From Verrucomicrobiota bacterium JB023 (GTDB taxonomy: Bacteria; Verrucomicrobiota; Verrucomicrobiia; Verrucomicrobiales; Akkermansiaceae): DNA of 64,000 nt. This document shows, piece after piece, positions 50,057-60,051 of the stretch. The notes beneath the pieces were generated by a model, which worked only from the letters and a program-made list of their open reading frames with translations, searched no databases and was not told the DNA's origin. Position 1 is the stretch's first letter. Each line of letters starts with the position of its first letter. Made by a program: the position numbers and the translations under genes. The DNA lies in contig JAUTCR010000058.1 in assembly GCA_030673895.1 (NCBI GenBank), positions 1-64,000 of the forward strand. Direction: 5' to 3'.

Positions 50057-50737
50057 TTAGCCGTTCCCTTTTTCATCAATAAGGGTCTTGGCTTGCTCGA
50101 GCCAGTTGTCTCGCTCGATGCGTCCTTTGAAGGAGAGAAGCATGTCGAAGGCAGCAATGTTCTCGGGGGTCCAATCAACAATCTGCTGATAAGTGTAGAC
50201 ACCGAAGCCATTAAGCTTTTCCTCAAGCGCAGGTCCAACGCCACTGATTTTCTTCAGGTCGTCGACTTCAGCAGGAGCCTCCGAGTAGACGGTGCCCAAC
50301 TGCGCTGGGTCAACTTCCGGTGTCTCGGTCTCAGAGACGGGAGCCGTCTTCTTAGGAGCTGCTTTTTTAGCTGCCTTGCGAGATTTTGGAGCCTTCTCCT
50401 CAACCTCAGCTTCAGAAAGTGTGATGTAGATGTGGCTGGTGCGCTTGCGAATTGCTGAAGCGGAACCGCGAGCGCGAGGCTTGAAGCGACGGAACATTGG
50501 TCCTTCACAAATGCTGGCTTCCTTTACCACGAGGGTGTCTCCGGGCAGATCGTGGTTGTTTTCAGCATTGGCCAGAGCGCTCTTCAATGTCTTGCCGATC
50601 AAGAAGGCCGCCTTCTTCGGGGTGTAATTCAGCGTGTCCAGAGCATCGGAAACCGGCATGCCTTGGATTGCGCGGGCAACGTCCCGGGCTTTCTTAGCCG
50701 AGACTCTCGCGTATTTGGTTATCGAACGGACTTCCAT
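50057..50737 (-). CDS. rplV: 50S ribosomal protein L22 with C-terminal helix-hairpin-helix-like domain
   Basis: YARVSAKKARDVARAIQGMPVSDALDTLNYTPKKAA L22 core; C-terminal DDLKKISGVGPALEEKLNGFGVYTYQQIVDWTPENIAAFDMLLSFKGRIERDNWLEQAKTL. Confidence 0.95.
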   Translation of the reverse strand: MEVRSITKYARVSAKKARDVARAIQGMPVSDALDTLNYTPKKAAFLIGKTLKSALANAENNHDLPGDTLVVKEASICEGPMFRRFKPRARGSASAIRKRTSHIYITLSEAEVEEKAPKSRKAAKKAAPKKTAPVSETETPEVDPAQLGTVYSEAPAEVDDLKKISGVGPALEEKLNGFGVYTYQQIVDWTPENIAAFDMLLSFKGRIERDNWLEQAKTLIDEKGNG

Positions 50738-50752
50738 GACTTTTTGACTTCG

Positions 50753-51463
50753 TTAATTGCGTTTGAATGAAACCCGGTCGCCTATCTGGACAGGGTTTTC
50801 TTGGTTTTCCAAATTGGTGATGAGTAGAGCGCTCACATCAGCGCGAGTCGATGCGACGAGCGCATCGGCCACTTTCATTTCATTTCGTAGGACTTCGAAA
50901 GGCATTCCAATCACAGCGGATTCCTTTTCACCCACATTGACAACGACGATCGAACCGCCGGCTTCGCTATTGACACTGACCACTCGGGCCATTTGAAGAT
51001 TCCCGGTGAGACGATCCTTGGCTGGCTTCTCGCGCAATCCGACAGCGATGTCGAGATCGCGGAGGCGGGCCTCCAGGTTCGCCCTGGCATCCGGGTCTGC
51101 CGCAATTGCGGTGGCGAGATAATTTTTTGCGTCAGAGGATAGAGCCAGCGCAGCGTCCTCGACCTCCTTCAGTCGGCGAGTGAGAACTTCGTAGTCCGCA
51201 ACTGCTGTGACCAGGCGGTCGCTCTGACCATCGAGAACAGATGCCCCCATGGCTTCGAGCCGAAGCTTGATCTCCTCGAGACGCTCATTTGCTTCGCTCT
51301 CCCGCTTGGTTGTCTCCACCAGGCTTTGTTTGAGAATCTCCACCTGGCTACGGAGCGAGGCGAGCTCGACAGACTCAGGTCCATGAGGATGTCCGCACAG
51401 CGTCCCACCGCCGACCCCGAAGATGAGGGCGGTCAGGAGCTGATAATGACGGACAGTCTTCAT
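50753..51463 (-). CDS. Unknown secreted coiled-coil protein inserted in the S10 operon
   Basis: 236 aa; N-terminal signal-like MKTVRHYQLLTALIFGVGGGTLCG, long coiled coil, C-terminal beta-rich RVVSVNSEAGGSIVVVNVGEKESAVIGMPFEVLR; 15-bp and 29-bp gaps to the flanking r-protein genes. Confidence 0.8.
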   Translation of the reverse strand: MKTVRHYQLLTALIFGVGGGTLCGHPHGPESVELASLRSQVEILKQSLVETTKRESEANERLEEIKLRLEAMGASVLDGQSDRLVTAVADYEVLTRRLKEVEDAALALSSDAKNYLATAIAADPDARANLEARLRDLDIAVGLREKPAKDRLTGNLQMARVVSVNSEAGGSIVVVNVGEKESAVIGMPFEVLRNEMKVADALVASTRADVSALLITNLENQENPVQIGDRVSFKRN

Positions 51464-51492
51464 GAATGAGAATCTTAGCGATTAATCAATGC

Positions 51493-51762
51493 TTACTTCT
51501 TACCGACACCGCCGTGTGCCTTGAAGTTCTTGCTCGGTGCAAATTCACCCAGCTTATGACCAACCATGTTTTCGGTGACGAAAACAGCGGTAAAGGTCTT
51601 GCCATTGTGAACTGCGAAGTTGAGGCCGACGAAATCGGGAGTGATCATCGAGCGACGGCTCCAGGTCTTGATCGGCTTTTTGTCGTTTTTCTCAATCGCG
51701 ACATCGATCTTGGCCAGAAGCTTCTGGTCGACGAAGGGTCCTTTTTTCAGTGAACGTGGCAT
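51493..51762 (-). CDS. rpsS: 30S ribosomal protein S19
   Basis: [46 protein letters not shown]. Confidence 0.97.
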   Translation of the reverse strand: MPRSLKKGPFVDQKLLAKIDVAIEKNDKKPIKTWSRRSMITPDFVGLNFAVHNGKTFTAVFVTENMVGHKLGEFAPSKNFKAHGGVGKK

Positions 51763-51786
51763 TTCAGATACTACTCGAGGTTAAAA

Positions 51787-52623
51787 TTACTTTTTCTTGC
51801 GGGACTGGACGATGAAGGTGCTGGTTGGCTTCTTCTTCTTGCGGGTCTTCTGCCCCTTGGTGTGTCCCCAAGGCGACTTGAGGTGCTGACGACCACCACC
51901 GGATTTCGACTTACCCTCACCACCACCATTCGGGTGATCGACTGGGTTCATACACATTCCACGGACGGTCGGACGGATGCCCTGCCAGCGGCTGCGTCCC
52001 GCTTTGCCGGAAACCTCGTTCATGTGGTCACGGTTACCGACTTGCCCAATCGTGCAGTAGCAGGTCTCGTGGAAGCGGCGGATTTCGCCTGAAGGCATGC
52101 GCACAAGCGCGTAGCCGCCTTCTCTGTTCGAAAGGATTGCCTGCTGGCCTGCAGCGCGGGCAACCTTACCACCACCACCTGGCTGAAGTTCAATATTGTG
52201 AACCGCTGTTCCAAGAGGAACGCTAGCGAGAGGCATTGCATTGCCTGGCTTGGGAGGAGCAGCAGAACCGGCTTCCACCTTCGCACCCACGGTCAATCCG
52301 ACTGGCGCGAGGATATAGGCCTTTTCGCCGTCCTCATATTGAAGGAGAGCAATCCGGCAGGTGCGGTTCGGATCATATTCGATAGAAAGAACCTCGGCGG
52401 CGACTTCACGCTTGTTGCGCTTGAAGTCGATGATGCGGTATTTGCGCTTGTGACCGCCACCTTTGTGGCGGCACGTGATGCGACCTTGATTGTTTCGACC
52501 ACCACTCTTCTTGAGGGGAGCGGTGAGGCTCTTCTCAGGCTTCGATGCGGTGACTTCAGCGAAATCCGGGTGCTCCTTGTAGCGATTGGCCGGGGTGAAG
52601 GGTTTGAATGTTTTGAGAGACAT
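51787..52623 (-). CDS. rplB: 50S ribosomal protein L2
   Basis: [80 protein letters not shown]. Confidence 0.98.
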   Translation of the reverse strand: MSLKTFKPFTPANRYKEHPDFAEVTASKPEKSLTAPLKKSGGRNNQGRITCRHKGGGHKRKYRIIDFKRNKREVAAEVLSIEYDPNRTCRIALLQYEDGEKAYILAPVGLTVGAKVEAGSAAPPKPGNAMPLASVPLGTAVHNIELQPGGGGKVARAAGQQAILSNREGGYALVRMPSGEIRRFHETCYCTIGQVGNRDHMNEVSGKAGRSRWQGIRPTVRGMCMNPVDHPNGGGEGKSKSGGGRQHLKSPWGHTKGQKTRKKKKPTSTFIVQSRKKK

Positions 52624-52670
52624 GTCGATACGGTTTGGAAATTTTCAGTTCGATTCCGGACAGGTGGCCC

Positions 52671-52955
52671 TTAGACGAGATCCAAGGTGTCCCCTTCCTT
52701 CAAGCGCACGTAGGCTTTCTTCCAGCTAGCGGTGCGTCCTGCGTCGGAGCGGCGCTTACGGCGCAATTTGCCCGCATAGTTGCAGGTGCGGACGTCTTCC
52801 ACGCTCACGTCAAAAATCTTTTCGACCGCTTTACGGATCTCGATTTTATTCGCCTTACGCGCGACTTTGAAGACATACTCGTTGCTGTTTTCCTGCACGA
52901 GTGTCGCTTTTTCCGACATGCGGATGGTGTCGATGACTTGGTAAAGGTCTTTCAT
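52671..52955 (-). CDS. rplW: 50S ribosomal protein L23
   Basis: IRMSEKATLVQENSNEYVFKVARKANKIEIRKAVEKIFDVSVEDVRTCN. Confidence 0.96.
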   Translation of the reverse strand: MKDLYQVIDTIRMSEKATLVQENSNEYVFKVARKANKIEIRKAVEKIFDVSVEDVRTCNYAGKLRRKRRSDAGRTASWKKAYVRLKEGDTLDLV

Positions 52956-52976
52956 CTTCCTGTTCTTCTACGCGGT

Positions 52977-53585
52977 TCAGGCCGTGCGAGCGGCGAGGGT
53001 TTCGAATGCATCCTCGACGAGGATGATTCCCTGGTATTTCAAGAGTTGCTCAACGTTAACGGAGTCCGCAGTCTCAAGCTGGGTCCACGCGACATTGCGA
53101 GCGGCGAGATAAGTCTTTTCATCAAAGGACTTGGCGATGACGAGCACGGTTGGCTTATCACTGAGTCCATTGACGGTGCTTACGAAATTCTTGGTTTTGC
53201 CATCGGCAATTCCGAAGCTGTCCGTGGTCACGACCGCACCTTCTTCGATTCGGTCGCTAAGAGCGCGGCGAAGTGCCAATTTGCGCACTTTCTTGGGAAC
53301 CACCTTGGAGTAATCGCGTGGACGAGGTCCGAACACTACGCCACCACCGACGAAGATTGGAGCCTTCTTGGTGCCGTGACGGGCGTTACCGGTGCCCTTC
53401 TGGCGATACATTTTCTTGTTGTTGCCTGAAACCTCGCCGCGAGTCTTGGCACAAGCGGTGCCGCTGCGTCGATTGGCTTGATAGGCTACGACCAAATCAT
53501 GAACCGCCTGGCGGCCTTTGTTTTCGTCCTCAAGAACAGCAAGATTTGCTGCCTTGGCTTCTTCGAGTGTGAGAGTTTTCGCCAT
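52977..53585 (-). CDS. rplD: 50S ribosomal protein L4
   Basis: [58 protein letters not shown]. Confidence 0.97.
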   Translation of the reverse strand: MAKTLTLEEAKAANLAVLEDENKGRQAVHDLVVAYQANRRSGTACAKTRGEVSGNNKKMYRQKGTGNARHGTKKAPIFVGGGVVFGPRPRDYSKVVPKKVRKLALRRALSDRIEEGAVVTTDSFGIADGKTKNFVSTVNGLSDKPTVLVIAKSFDEKTYLAARNVAWTQLETADSVNVEQLLKYQGIILVEDAFETLAARTA

Positions 53586-53606
53586 CTTCGTTCCTTTCTA
53601 ATTCAA

Positions 53607-54254
53607 TTACTTGGCCGACTTCTTGATGGCCGGGCGAATCACCACGTAGGAGCCTTTGTGTCCGGGAACGGATCCCGAAATCAGCACCACGTTGTCCTCG
53701 GGGCGCACTTGCACCACCTTCAAATTCTGGACCGTGCGACGGTAGTTACCGTGGCGACCGGGCATCTTCTGCCCTTTCCAAATGCGGCCCGGGGTCGAAC
53801 CCGCGCCAACGGCACCTGTCCGGCGGTGCATCATGTGACCGTGTGCCGCAGGCTGTCCCTGGAAGTTGTATCGCTTCATGACACCCTGGAAGCCTTTGCC
53901 CTTGGTGGTGCCGATGATGTCAACCCACTGACCGCTTTCGAAAAGTCCGGTTCCCGGGTGGTCTGCAGACGTATCAGGAAGTTCTTCGCCCTCTTCGAAA
54001 CGAAACTCAATGAGTTTGCTCTTTGTTCCGGCGTTATGAGCCTTGAGGTGCCCCTTTGCCGCTTGGTTCATGCGATGCTCCTTCTGGTCATCGAAAGCAA
54101 TTTGAACAGCCTGGTAGCCATCCTTCTCTTCGGTCCGAACCTGCGCGAACTCGTTACCAGCCACATCCACTACGGTGACCGCGATCATGCTACCCGCCTC
54201 CTTGTCGAAGACGCGGGTCATGCCCAGTTTTTTACCAATTAGTCCTAAAGCCAT
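53607..54254 (-). CDS. rplC: 50S ribosomal protein L3
   Basis: LGLIGKKLGMTRVFDKEAGSMIAVTVVD; GTTKGKGFQGVMKRYNFQGQPAAHGHMMHRRTGAVGAGSTPGRIWKGQKMPGRHG. Confidence 0.97.
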   Translation of the reverse strand: MALGLIGKKLGMTRVFDKEAGSMIAVTVVDVAGNEFAQVRTEEKDGYQAVQIAFDDQKEHRMNQAAKGHLKAHNAGTKSKLIEFRFEEGEELPDTSADHPGTGLFESGQWVDIIGTTKGKGFQGVMKRYNFQGQPAAHGHMMHRRTGAVGAGSTPGRIWKGQKMPGRHGNYRRTVQNLKVVQVRPEDNVVLISGSVPGHKGSYVVIRPAIKKSAK

Positions 54255-54266
54255 TGTTCGATCAGG

Positions 54267-54572
54267 TTAGATTTGAATGGTGATGTCCACACCAGCGGGA
54301 AGATTCAACTTCTTCAGTTCATCAACGGTGCGCGCGGTCGGATCAACGATATCGAGGAGACGACGGTGCGTGCGGATTTCGAATTGCTCGGCCGACTTCT
54401 TGTTCACGTGGACGGAACGGTTCACGGAAAACTTCTCGATCCGGGTAGGAAGTGGAATCGGTCCAGCGATCCGGGCGCCGGTTCGCTTCGCGGTTTCCAC
54501 GATTTCTTCAGACGAGCGATCAATCGCGCGGTGATCGAAGGCCCGGAGGCGGATGCGGATTTTCTGGTTCAT
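54267..54572 (-). CDS. rpsJ: 30S ribosomal protein S10
   Basis: [46 protein letters not shown]. Confidence 0.97.
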   Translation of the reverse strand: MNQKIRIRLRAFDHRAIDRSSEEIVETAKRTGARIAGPIPLPTRIEKFSVNRSVHVNKKSAEQFEIRTHRRLLDIVDPTARTVDELKKLNLPAGVDITIQI

Positions 54573-54612
54573 TGTTTTCTGTCGAAAAAGTCGTACGGTT
54601 AGTCTTGGGTCA

Positions 54613-56766
54613 TTAAGCGGCTACCGGTCGGCGGCCAGTCAGAGTTTCCACCAACTTTGGTGGAACGGGTTCAAAGCTTGCAGGCTCCATGGTGAATGAC
54701 GCCCGTCCTGAAGAGAGGGTACGCAGGTCAGTCATGTAGCCGAACATTTCGGAAAGAGGGACTTCCGCCTTCAAGGTGCAGACAGTTCCCTTTGTTTCCA
54801 TGCTGCCGAGCTGAGCACGGCGGCGGTTCAGGTCCCCCATCACATCGCCCTGGTAGTCGGGCGGCGTGGAAATTTCCACGTCCATAACGGGTTCGAGCAA
54901 AATCGATTGTGCCTTTTGGAAAGCGTCCCGCATCGCGAAGACTGCAGCCATGCGGAATGATGTATCGCTGGAATCACTTTCATCAAAGCTCCCGTCCTTG
55001 ATGTCGACATGAACATCGACGACGGGATAGCCGGCAACGATTCCGGTGGTGAGAGCTTCGTTAACACCTTGGTTAACGGAGGCAATAAATTCTTTGGGAA
55101 TCCGCTCTGCGGACACGGTGGTCTCGATGCTATTTCCCGAGCCTTTTTCGTTGCTGCGAACGTCGAGAATCACCTCGGCAAACTGTCGTCTTCCACCTGC
55201 TTCGCGGTCGAGCTTCCCTTCACCAGTCGCTGCCTGGCTAATGGTTTCGCGATAGGAAATTTGGGGCTTACCGACCCGAGCCTGCACATTGAATTCGCGC
55301 AAGAGACGGTCAACAATGACTTCCAGGTGGAGCTCGCCCATACCGGAGATGATCATCTGCCCGGTTTCTTCATTCGTCTTAACAACGAAGGTCGGATCCT
55401 CCTCAGCCAAGCGGTCCAGAGCGATGGCCAGCTTGTCGGAGTCTGCGGTCGAGCGGGGCTCGACAGCCATTCCAATAACAGGCTCCGGGAAAACGGGGCG
55501 TTCGAGAACGACTCGGAAAGACGGGTCGGTGAGAGTATCGCCAGTAGCAGTCTCCTTCAATCCAACCATCCCAGCGATGTCACCGGAATAGCAGGTATCC
55601 AAATCTTCAAAACGGTCCGCTTGGATCTGGATGAGGCGACCAACGCGCTCTTTCTTCCCGGTTCGTGGATTGAGAATTTGGTCTCCTTTTGAAACCTTGC
55701 CCGAGTAAACCCGGAAGAAGACGAATTTGCCGAAATGTTTGTCGCTATTCAGCTTAAATGCGAGAGCGCAGAACTTGCCGTTGTCTCCCGTCGCTACTTC
55801 GACTTCGTTCTCAAGGTCTTTGGTGTCGTGGCCGACGGCATCAGCCACGTCGAGAGGACTGGGAAGATAATCGACAATGGCGTCGATGAGATATTGAACG
55901 CCTTTATTCTTGAAGGCGGAACCGCCCGCGACGGGAATCAGCTCATTGGAGACGGTTGCTTTTCGCAGGGCCTGCTTCAACTCCTCAGCAGTAATCGGTT
56001 CCTCCATCAGGAACTTCTCACTCAGCTCTTCGTCGGTGCTGGCTACTGATTCGAGTAAAAGTGCGTGTGCTTCCTCCCAAAGCGCAACCTCTTCATCATT
56101 GAGGTCACGCACGGTGTAAGTTGAACCAAGGAGGTCATCATCAGAATAGATGACCGCCTTCCGATTGATCACGTCAAGCTGTCCATAGAGTGAGTCCTCG
56201 GAACCAAGAGGGATGAGAACGGGCAGCGCATTGGCCCCAAGCTTCTCCTTCACCTCGTCAACGACCGCTTGGAAATCGGCGCCAACCCGGTCCATCTTAT
56301 TCACAAAGATGAGACGCGGAACGTTGTATTTCGTGGCTTGTCGCCAAACGGTTTCAGTCTGTGGCTGAACTCCCGCGACACCACAGAAAACAACGATAGC
56401 ACCATCAAGAACCCGCAGCGAACGCTCGACCTCCGCCGTGAAATCGACGTGCCCCGGGGTATCGATGATGTTGATTCGAATTTTATCTCCTTCGAGCAGC
56501 TTACTGACCCCGTCTTCAGGCTTTTGTTCCCAGGAACAGGTGACCGCAGCAGACTGAATTGTGATTCCGCGCTCGCGCTCTTGAACCATGTGGTCGGTCG
56601 TGGCCGCACCATCATGAACTTCGCCGAGGCGATGAATTGAGCCGGTATAGAAGAGAATTCGCTCGGTCAACGTCGTCTTGCCCGCGTCAATATGAGCCGC
56701 GATCCCGATGTTGCGCGTGCGCTCCAAGGGGTAGGCTCTTTCTGGACTGTTCGGGCTAGCGGACAT
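54613..56766 (-). CDS. fusA: Elongation factor G
   Basis: [84 protein letters not shown]. Confidence 0.98.
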   Translation of the reverse strand: MSASPNSPERAYPLERTRNIGIAAHIDAGKTTLTERILFYTGSIHRLGEVHDGAATTDHMVQERERGITIQSAAVTCSWEQKPEDGVSKLLEGDKIRINIIDTPGHVDFTAEVERSLRVLDGAIVVFCGVAGVQPQTETVWRQATKYNVPRLIFVNKMDRVGADFQAVVDEVKEKLGANALPVLIPLGSEDSLYGQLDVINRKAVIYSDDDLLGSTYTVRDLNDEEVALWEEAHALLLESVASTDEELSEKFLMEEPITAEELKQALRKATVSNELIPVAGGSAFKNKGVQYLIDAIVDYLPSPLDVADAVGHDTKDLENEVEVATGDNGKFCALAFKLNSDKHFGKFVFFRVYSGKVSKGDQILNPRTGKKERVGRLIQIQADRFEDLDTCYSGDIAGMVGLKETATGDTLTDPSFRVVLERPVFPEPVIGMAVEPRSTADSDKLAIALDRLAEEDPTFVVKTNEETGQMIISGMGELHLEVIVDRLLREFNVQARVGKPQISYRETISQAATGEGKLDREAGGRRQFAEVILDVRSNEKGSGNSIETTVSAERIPKEFIASVNQGVNEALTTGIVAGYPVVDVHVDIKDGSFDESDSSDTSFRMAAVFAMRDAFQKAQSILLEPVMDVEISTPPDYQGDVMGDLNRRRAQLGSMETKGTVCTLKAEVPLSEMFGYMTDLRTLSSGRASFTMEPASFEPVPPKLVETLTGRRPVAA

Positions 56767-56804
56767 TGACGTTCTCTTCGATAAGCAGCGACTCAGGGAA
56801 GCAA

Positions 56805-57278
56805 TTAGAAGCGGAAGTGAGCGAAGGCACGGTTGGCTTGGGCCATCTTGTGCACATCGTCACGCTTACGGACGGCGCTGCCGGTATTGTTGGCGGCGTC
56901 CTTGATTTCGTTAGCCAAAGCAACATGCATTGGCGTGCCCTTACGATTACGGGCAAAACCGGTGATCCAGCGCATGGCGAGTGCCTCGGAGCGCTGAGTG
57001 TCAACTTCGAGAGGAACCTGATAGGTCGCACCACCAACGCGGCGGCTCTTCACCTCGACGCGCGGCTTCGCGTTTTCGAGGGCGCGGTTCACAATCTCAA
57101 GAGGGTCGATGGTGTCGGTGCCATCGTTAGCGCGGTCAATTGCCGCGTAAACGATACGCTCAGCAAGAGAGCGCTTGCCTTCTTTCATCACCATGCTGAT
57201 CAAGCGCCCGACAACGGGGCTATCGAACTTGGTGTCGCGCTTCTCTTCTTTTTTGTAGGTCCGTGATCTACGTGCCAT
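56805..57278 (-). CDS. rpsG: 30S ribosomal protein S7
   Basis: [51 protein letters not shown]. Confidence 0.97.
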   Translation of the reverse strand: MARRSRTYKKEEKRDTKFDSPVVGRLISMVMKEGKRSLAERIVYAAIDRANDGTDTIDPLEIVNRALENAKPRVEVKSRRVGGATYQVPLEVDTQRSEALAMRWITGFARNRKGTPMHVALANEIKDAANNTGSAVRKRDDVHKMAQANRAFAHFRF

Positions 57279-57298
57279 GAGTCAATAGGGTTGAAAGT

Positions 57299-57673
57299 TT
57301 ATTTCTTAGGACGCTTGGCGCCATACTTGGAGCGAGACTGCATACGATTGTTGACCCCAAGGGTATCAAGCGCACCGCGGACAACGTGGTAACGAACACC
57401 AGGCAAATCCTTCACACGACCGCCGCGCACAAGGACGATGGAGTGCTCTTGCAAGTTGTGCCCTTCACCACCGATGTAGGCGATGACTTCATGTCCGTTC
57501 GTCAAGCGCACTTTGGCGACTTTCCGGAGTGCGGAGTTCGGCTTCTTCGGCGTGCGGGTGTAAACCTGGAGGCAAACCCCACGACGTTGCGGGCAGTTGG
57601 TCAGAGCACGGGATTTCGAGGTGGTCTCGATTTTCTTGCGTCCCTTGCGCACGAGCTGGTTGATTGTCGGCAT
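57299..57673 (-). CDS. rpsL: 30S ribosomal protein S12
   Basis: [82 protein letters not shown]. Confidence 0.98.
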   Translation of the reverse strand: MPTINQLVRKGRKKIETTSKSRALTNCPQRRGVCLQVYTRTPKKPNSALRKVAKVRLTNGHEVIAYIGGEGHNLQEHSIVLVRGGRVKDLPGVRYHVVRGALDTLGVNNRMQSRSKYGAKRPKK

Positions 57674-58199
57674 AAGTCCTGCTTTTCGGTTCGGCGGATT
57701 TTCGTTTAGTCCCTCTCCTCACCTACGTTCGCAACTGTCGCCAAGATAACGTGCGAGTTTTACTCGCATCAGCCTCTTGTCCGGAGCTGCACCCGATAGG
57801 TTTGAAGTCTTTTGCGGCGGACCAATTGTTCGAGAAGCCCTCCGCGACTTGCGGGGCGCGGACTCTAGGAGACTCCTGTGTCATGACAAGACCAAAGTTG
57901 TTCTTTTTGCAAAAAAACTTTCCAGCGACCTATCCAGCCCCCTGTAATTAGGCGGTTAGGAGACCAACTCGTTTCCCTCCCGATTTTCACAAAAAATTTT
58001 GACTCCGTTAAGAAGTGTCGTTTTTTGTCGCCGATTCTCTCCCGGCACTTCTGAGCCGGGTGTCAGATCGACGTTGTGATCTGGGGTCATTGCTCGCGGG
58101 AGGGAGACGGACAGCTCGAGCTTTGCTGGCCGGCGTTTTCGAGCATTTCACCCGCCACTTTGACAAAGTATCGATTCCCCGTAAGCTCTGCCAACACAG

Positions 58200-59399
58200 A
58201 TGGCAATCACGCAACACCCCGTTTATCAACGAGAGATTGAATTCCGGCCCTCCGCTCCTGGTCGCTTTCCTGATGTTCCGGAAGAGGACTGGAATAGCCA
58301 CACTTGGCAGCTTAAGAATTCGCTGAAGAAGCTTTCCCAGCTCGAGGAACATCTTGAGCTCTCCGAGGAAGAAAGAGCTGGCATCCTACTGACGGGTACG
58401 AAGCTCGCTACTGCCGTCACTCCTCATTTCTTCAATCTCGTGGGTGAGGACCCCGATGATCCAATTCGCCGCCAAGTGATGCCCCGGATTGAGGAATCGC
58501 TCGTCGACCCTACAGAAATGTCCGATCCCTGCGGCGAGGATTCCCACATGCCCGTCCCCGGCCTCGTTCATCGTTATCCGGACCGCGTTCTCTTCCTCGT
58601 CACCGACCGCTGTGCCTCCTACTGCCGCTATTGCACTCGCTCCCGGGTTGTTTCCGGAGTCTCCGATCAGAAATTGGAGACCCAATGGGAAGCCGCCTTC
58701 GAGTATCTCGAGCGCACTCCGTCTGTCCGTGATGTTCTTCTTTCCGGCGGGGATCCCCTGTTGCTATCTGACGCGCGGATTGATCGGATCCTGACTCGCC
58801 TTCGGCAGATTCCCCACATCCAGTTCGTCCGCATCGGTTCCCGTATTCCTGTCTTTTTGCCCCAACGCATCACGCCGGCTCTTTGCGAAATTCTACAGAA
58901 GCATCACCCGCTTTTCATCTCGATTCACTCCAACCACCCGAGGGAACTTACGACGGAGGTCCGTGACGGGCTCGATCGATTGACTCGTGCAGGGGTTCAG
59001 ATTGGCAATCAATCGGTGCTCCTCCGGGGAGTCAATGACAGCCTTCCCGTCCACGCCGCCCTCCTCCACAAGCTACTGATGTGCCGCGTGAAGCCCTATT
59101 ATCTGTATCAGTGCGATCTCATCCAGGGCTCTTCCCACCTGCGAACGTCGATTCAGACCGGGCTTGATCTCATTGAGGGGCTGCGAGGGCACACCTCTGG
59201 CTACGCGGTGCCCCAGTACGTTCTCGATGCCCCGGGGGGCGGAGGAAAAATCCCGCTCAACCCCAACTATGTGGTCTCGCGCAATGAAGAACGTATTGTA
59301 TTGCGAAACTACGAGGGCAAACAGTTTGTCTATCCCGAGGTGGGCGGCATGCCCTCCGAGGTCGCTTCTCCTGTGGCGACGCAAGCCGATAATCTGTAG
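58200..59399 (+). CDS. KamA-family radical SAM protein (lysine 2,3-aminomutase / EpmB-like)
   Basis: VLFLVTDRCASYCRYCTRSRVV radical-SAM CxxxCxxC; RDVLLSGGDPLLLSDARIDRILTRLRQIPHIQFVRIGSRIPVFLPQRIT; VKPYYLYQCDLIQGSSHLRT. Confidence 0.92.
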   Translation: MAITQHPVYQREIEFRPSAPGRFPDVPEEDWNSHTWQLKNSLKKLSQLEEHLELSEEERAGILLTGTKLATAVTPHFFNLVGEDPDDPIRRQVMPRIEESLVDPTEMSDPCGEDSHMPVPGLVHRYPDRVLFLVTDRCASYCRYCTRSRVVSGVSDQKLETQWEAAFEYLERTPSVRDVLLSGGDPLLLSDARIDRILTRLRQIPHIQFVRIGSRIPVFLPQRITPALCEILQKHHPLFISIHSNHPRELTTEVRDGLDRLTRAGVQIGNQSVLLRGVNDSLPVHAALLHKLLMCRVKPYYLYQCDLIQGSSHLRTSIQTGLDLIEGLRGHTSGYAVPQYVLDAPGGGGKIPLNPNYVVSRNEERIVLRNYEGKQFVYPEVGGMPSEVASPVATQADNL

Positions 59400-59544
59400 G
59401 GCGCGGACAACGGTCGCAGCGAAGCTCTCTAAGCTCTCCAATATGGGGGCTCGGAGAGCGAACCCTCAGGGAGGTAACTGAACTCCCTGGAGGGCATGGA
59501 TCTCTTGTGTTAGCCAGAGGCCCCGCATCTCGTTCTCGGACAAT

Positions 59545-60051
59545 TCAGTAGTCGACGGACCAGTCGATCTGCTGCCAGACGATATGTTCTCCTTCGAAGG
59601 CAAACCGCCCCCGAAAGCTTTGGCCTTCCAGAAGCTGACTAAGCCAAAATTGATCATCTTCCCACATTCGCTCGAAGGGAAGCTCATTCACTGAGGTCCA
59701 GCGGGGCACAGCTTCATCGGTCTCGGTGGGTGTTCCCTCGTAGCCATCTGCGAGGAAGACGTGACAAAGGATATCCGGAATATCGGACATCGCGAAATGA
59801 AGCTCGCCATGCTTCCGGACGCCCGTCGCAGTGACGTGCAATTCCTCTTGGGTCTCCCGAATCGCGCACTCTTCGGGCGTCTCGCCAGGATCAATCTTTC
59901 CGCCGGGGCCATTGATTTTACCAGCGCCGATGCCCCGCTTTTTTTCGATCAGGAGCACCTGATCACCCACGCGAATGAACATGAGGGTAGCCAGCATCTC
60001 CGGCTGCCAAGCATCCCAATCCACGGGGCAATCATCGGCTTCGGTAGTCAT
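59545..60051 (-). CDS. NUDIX hydrolase (8-oxo-dGTP diphosphatase/MutT-like)
   Basis: GPGGKIDPGETPEECAIRETQEELHV nudix box. Confidence 0.9.
   Translation of the reverse strand: MTTEADDCPVDWDAWQPEMLATLMFIRVGDQVLLIEKKRGIGAGKINGPGGKIDPGETPEECAIRETQEELHVTATGVRKHGELHFAMSDIPDILCHVFLADGYEGTPTETDEAVPRWTSVNELPFERMWEDDQFWLSQLLEGQSFRGRFAFEGEHIVWQQIDWSVDY

Noticed and set aside
59433-59489. Two consecutive hairpins between kamA-like and NUDIX genes (GCTCTCC..GGAGAGC; CAGGGAG..CTCCCTG)
   Set aside because: Probably a convergent-gene termination region; no T tract and no distinctive feature to claim more.
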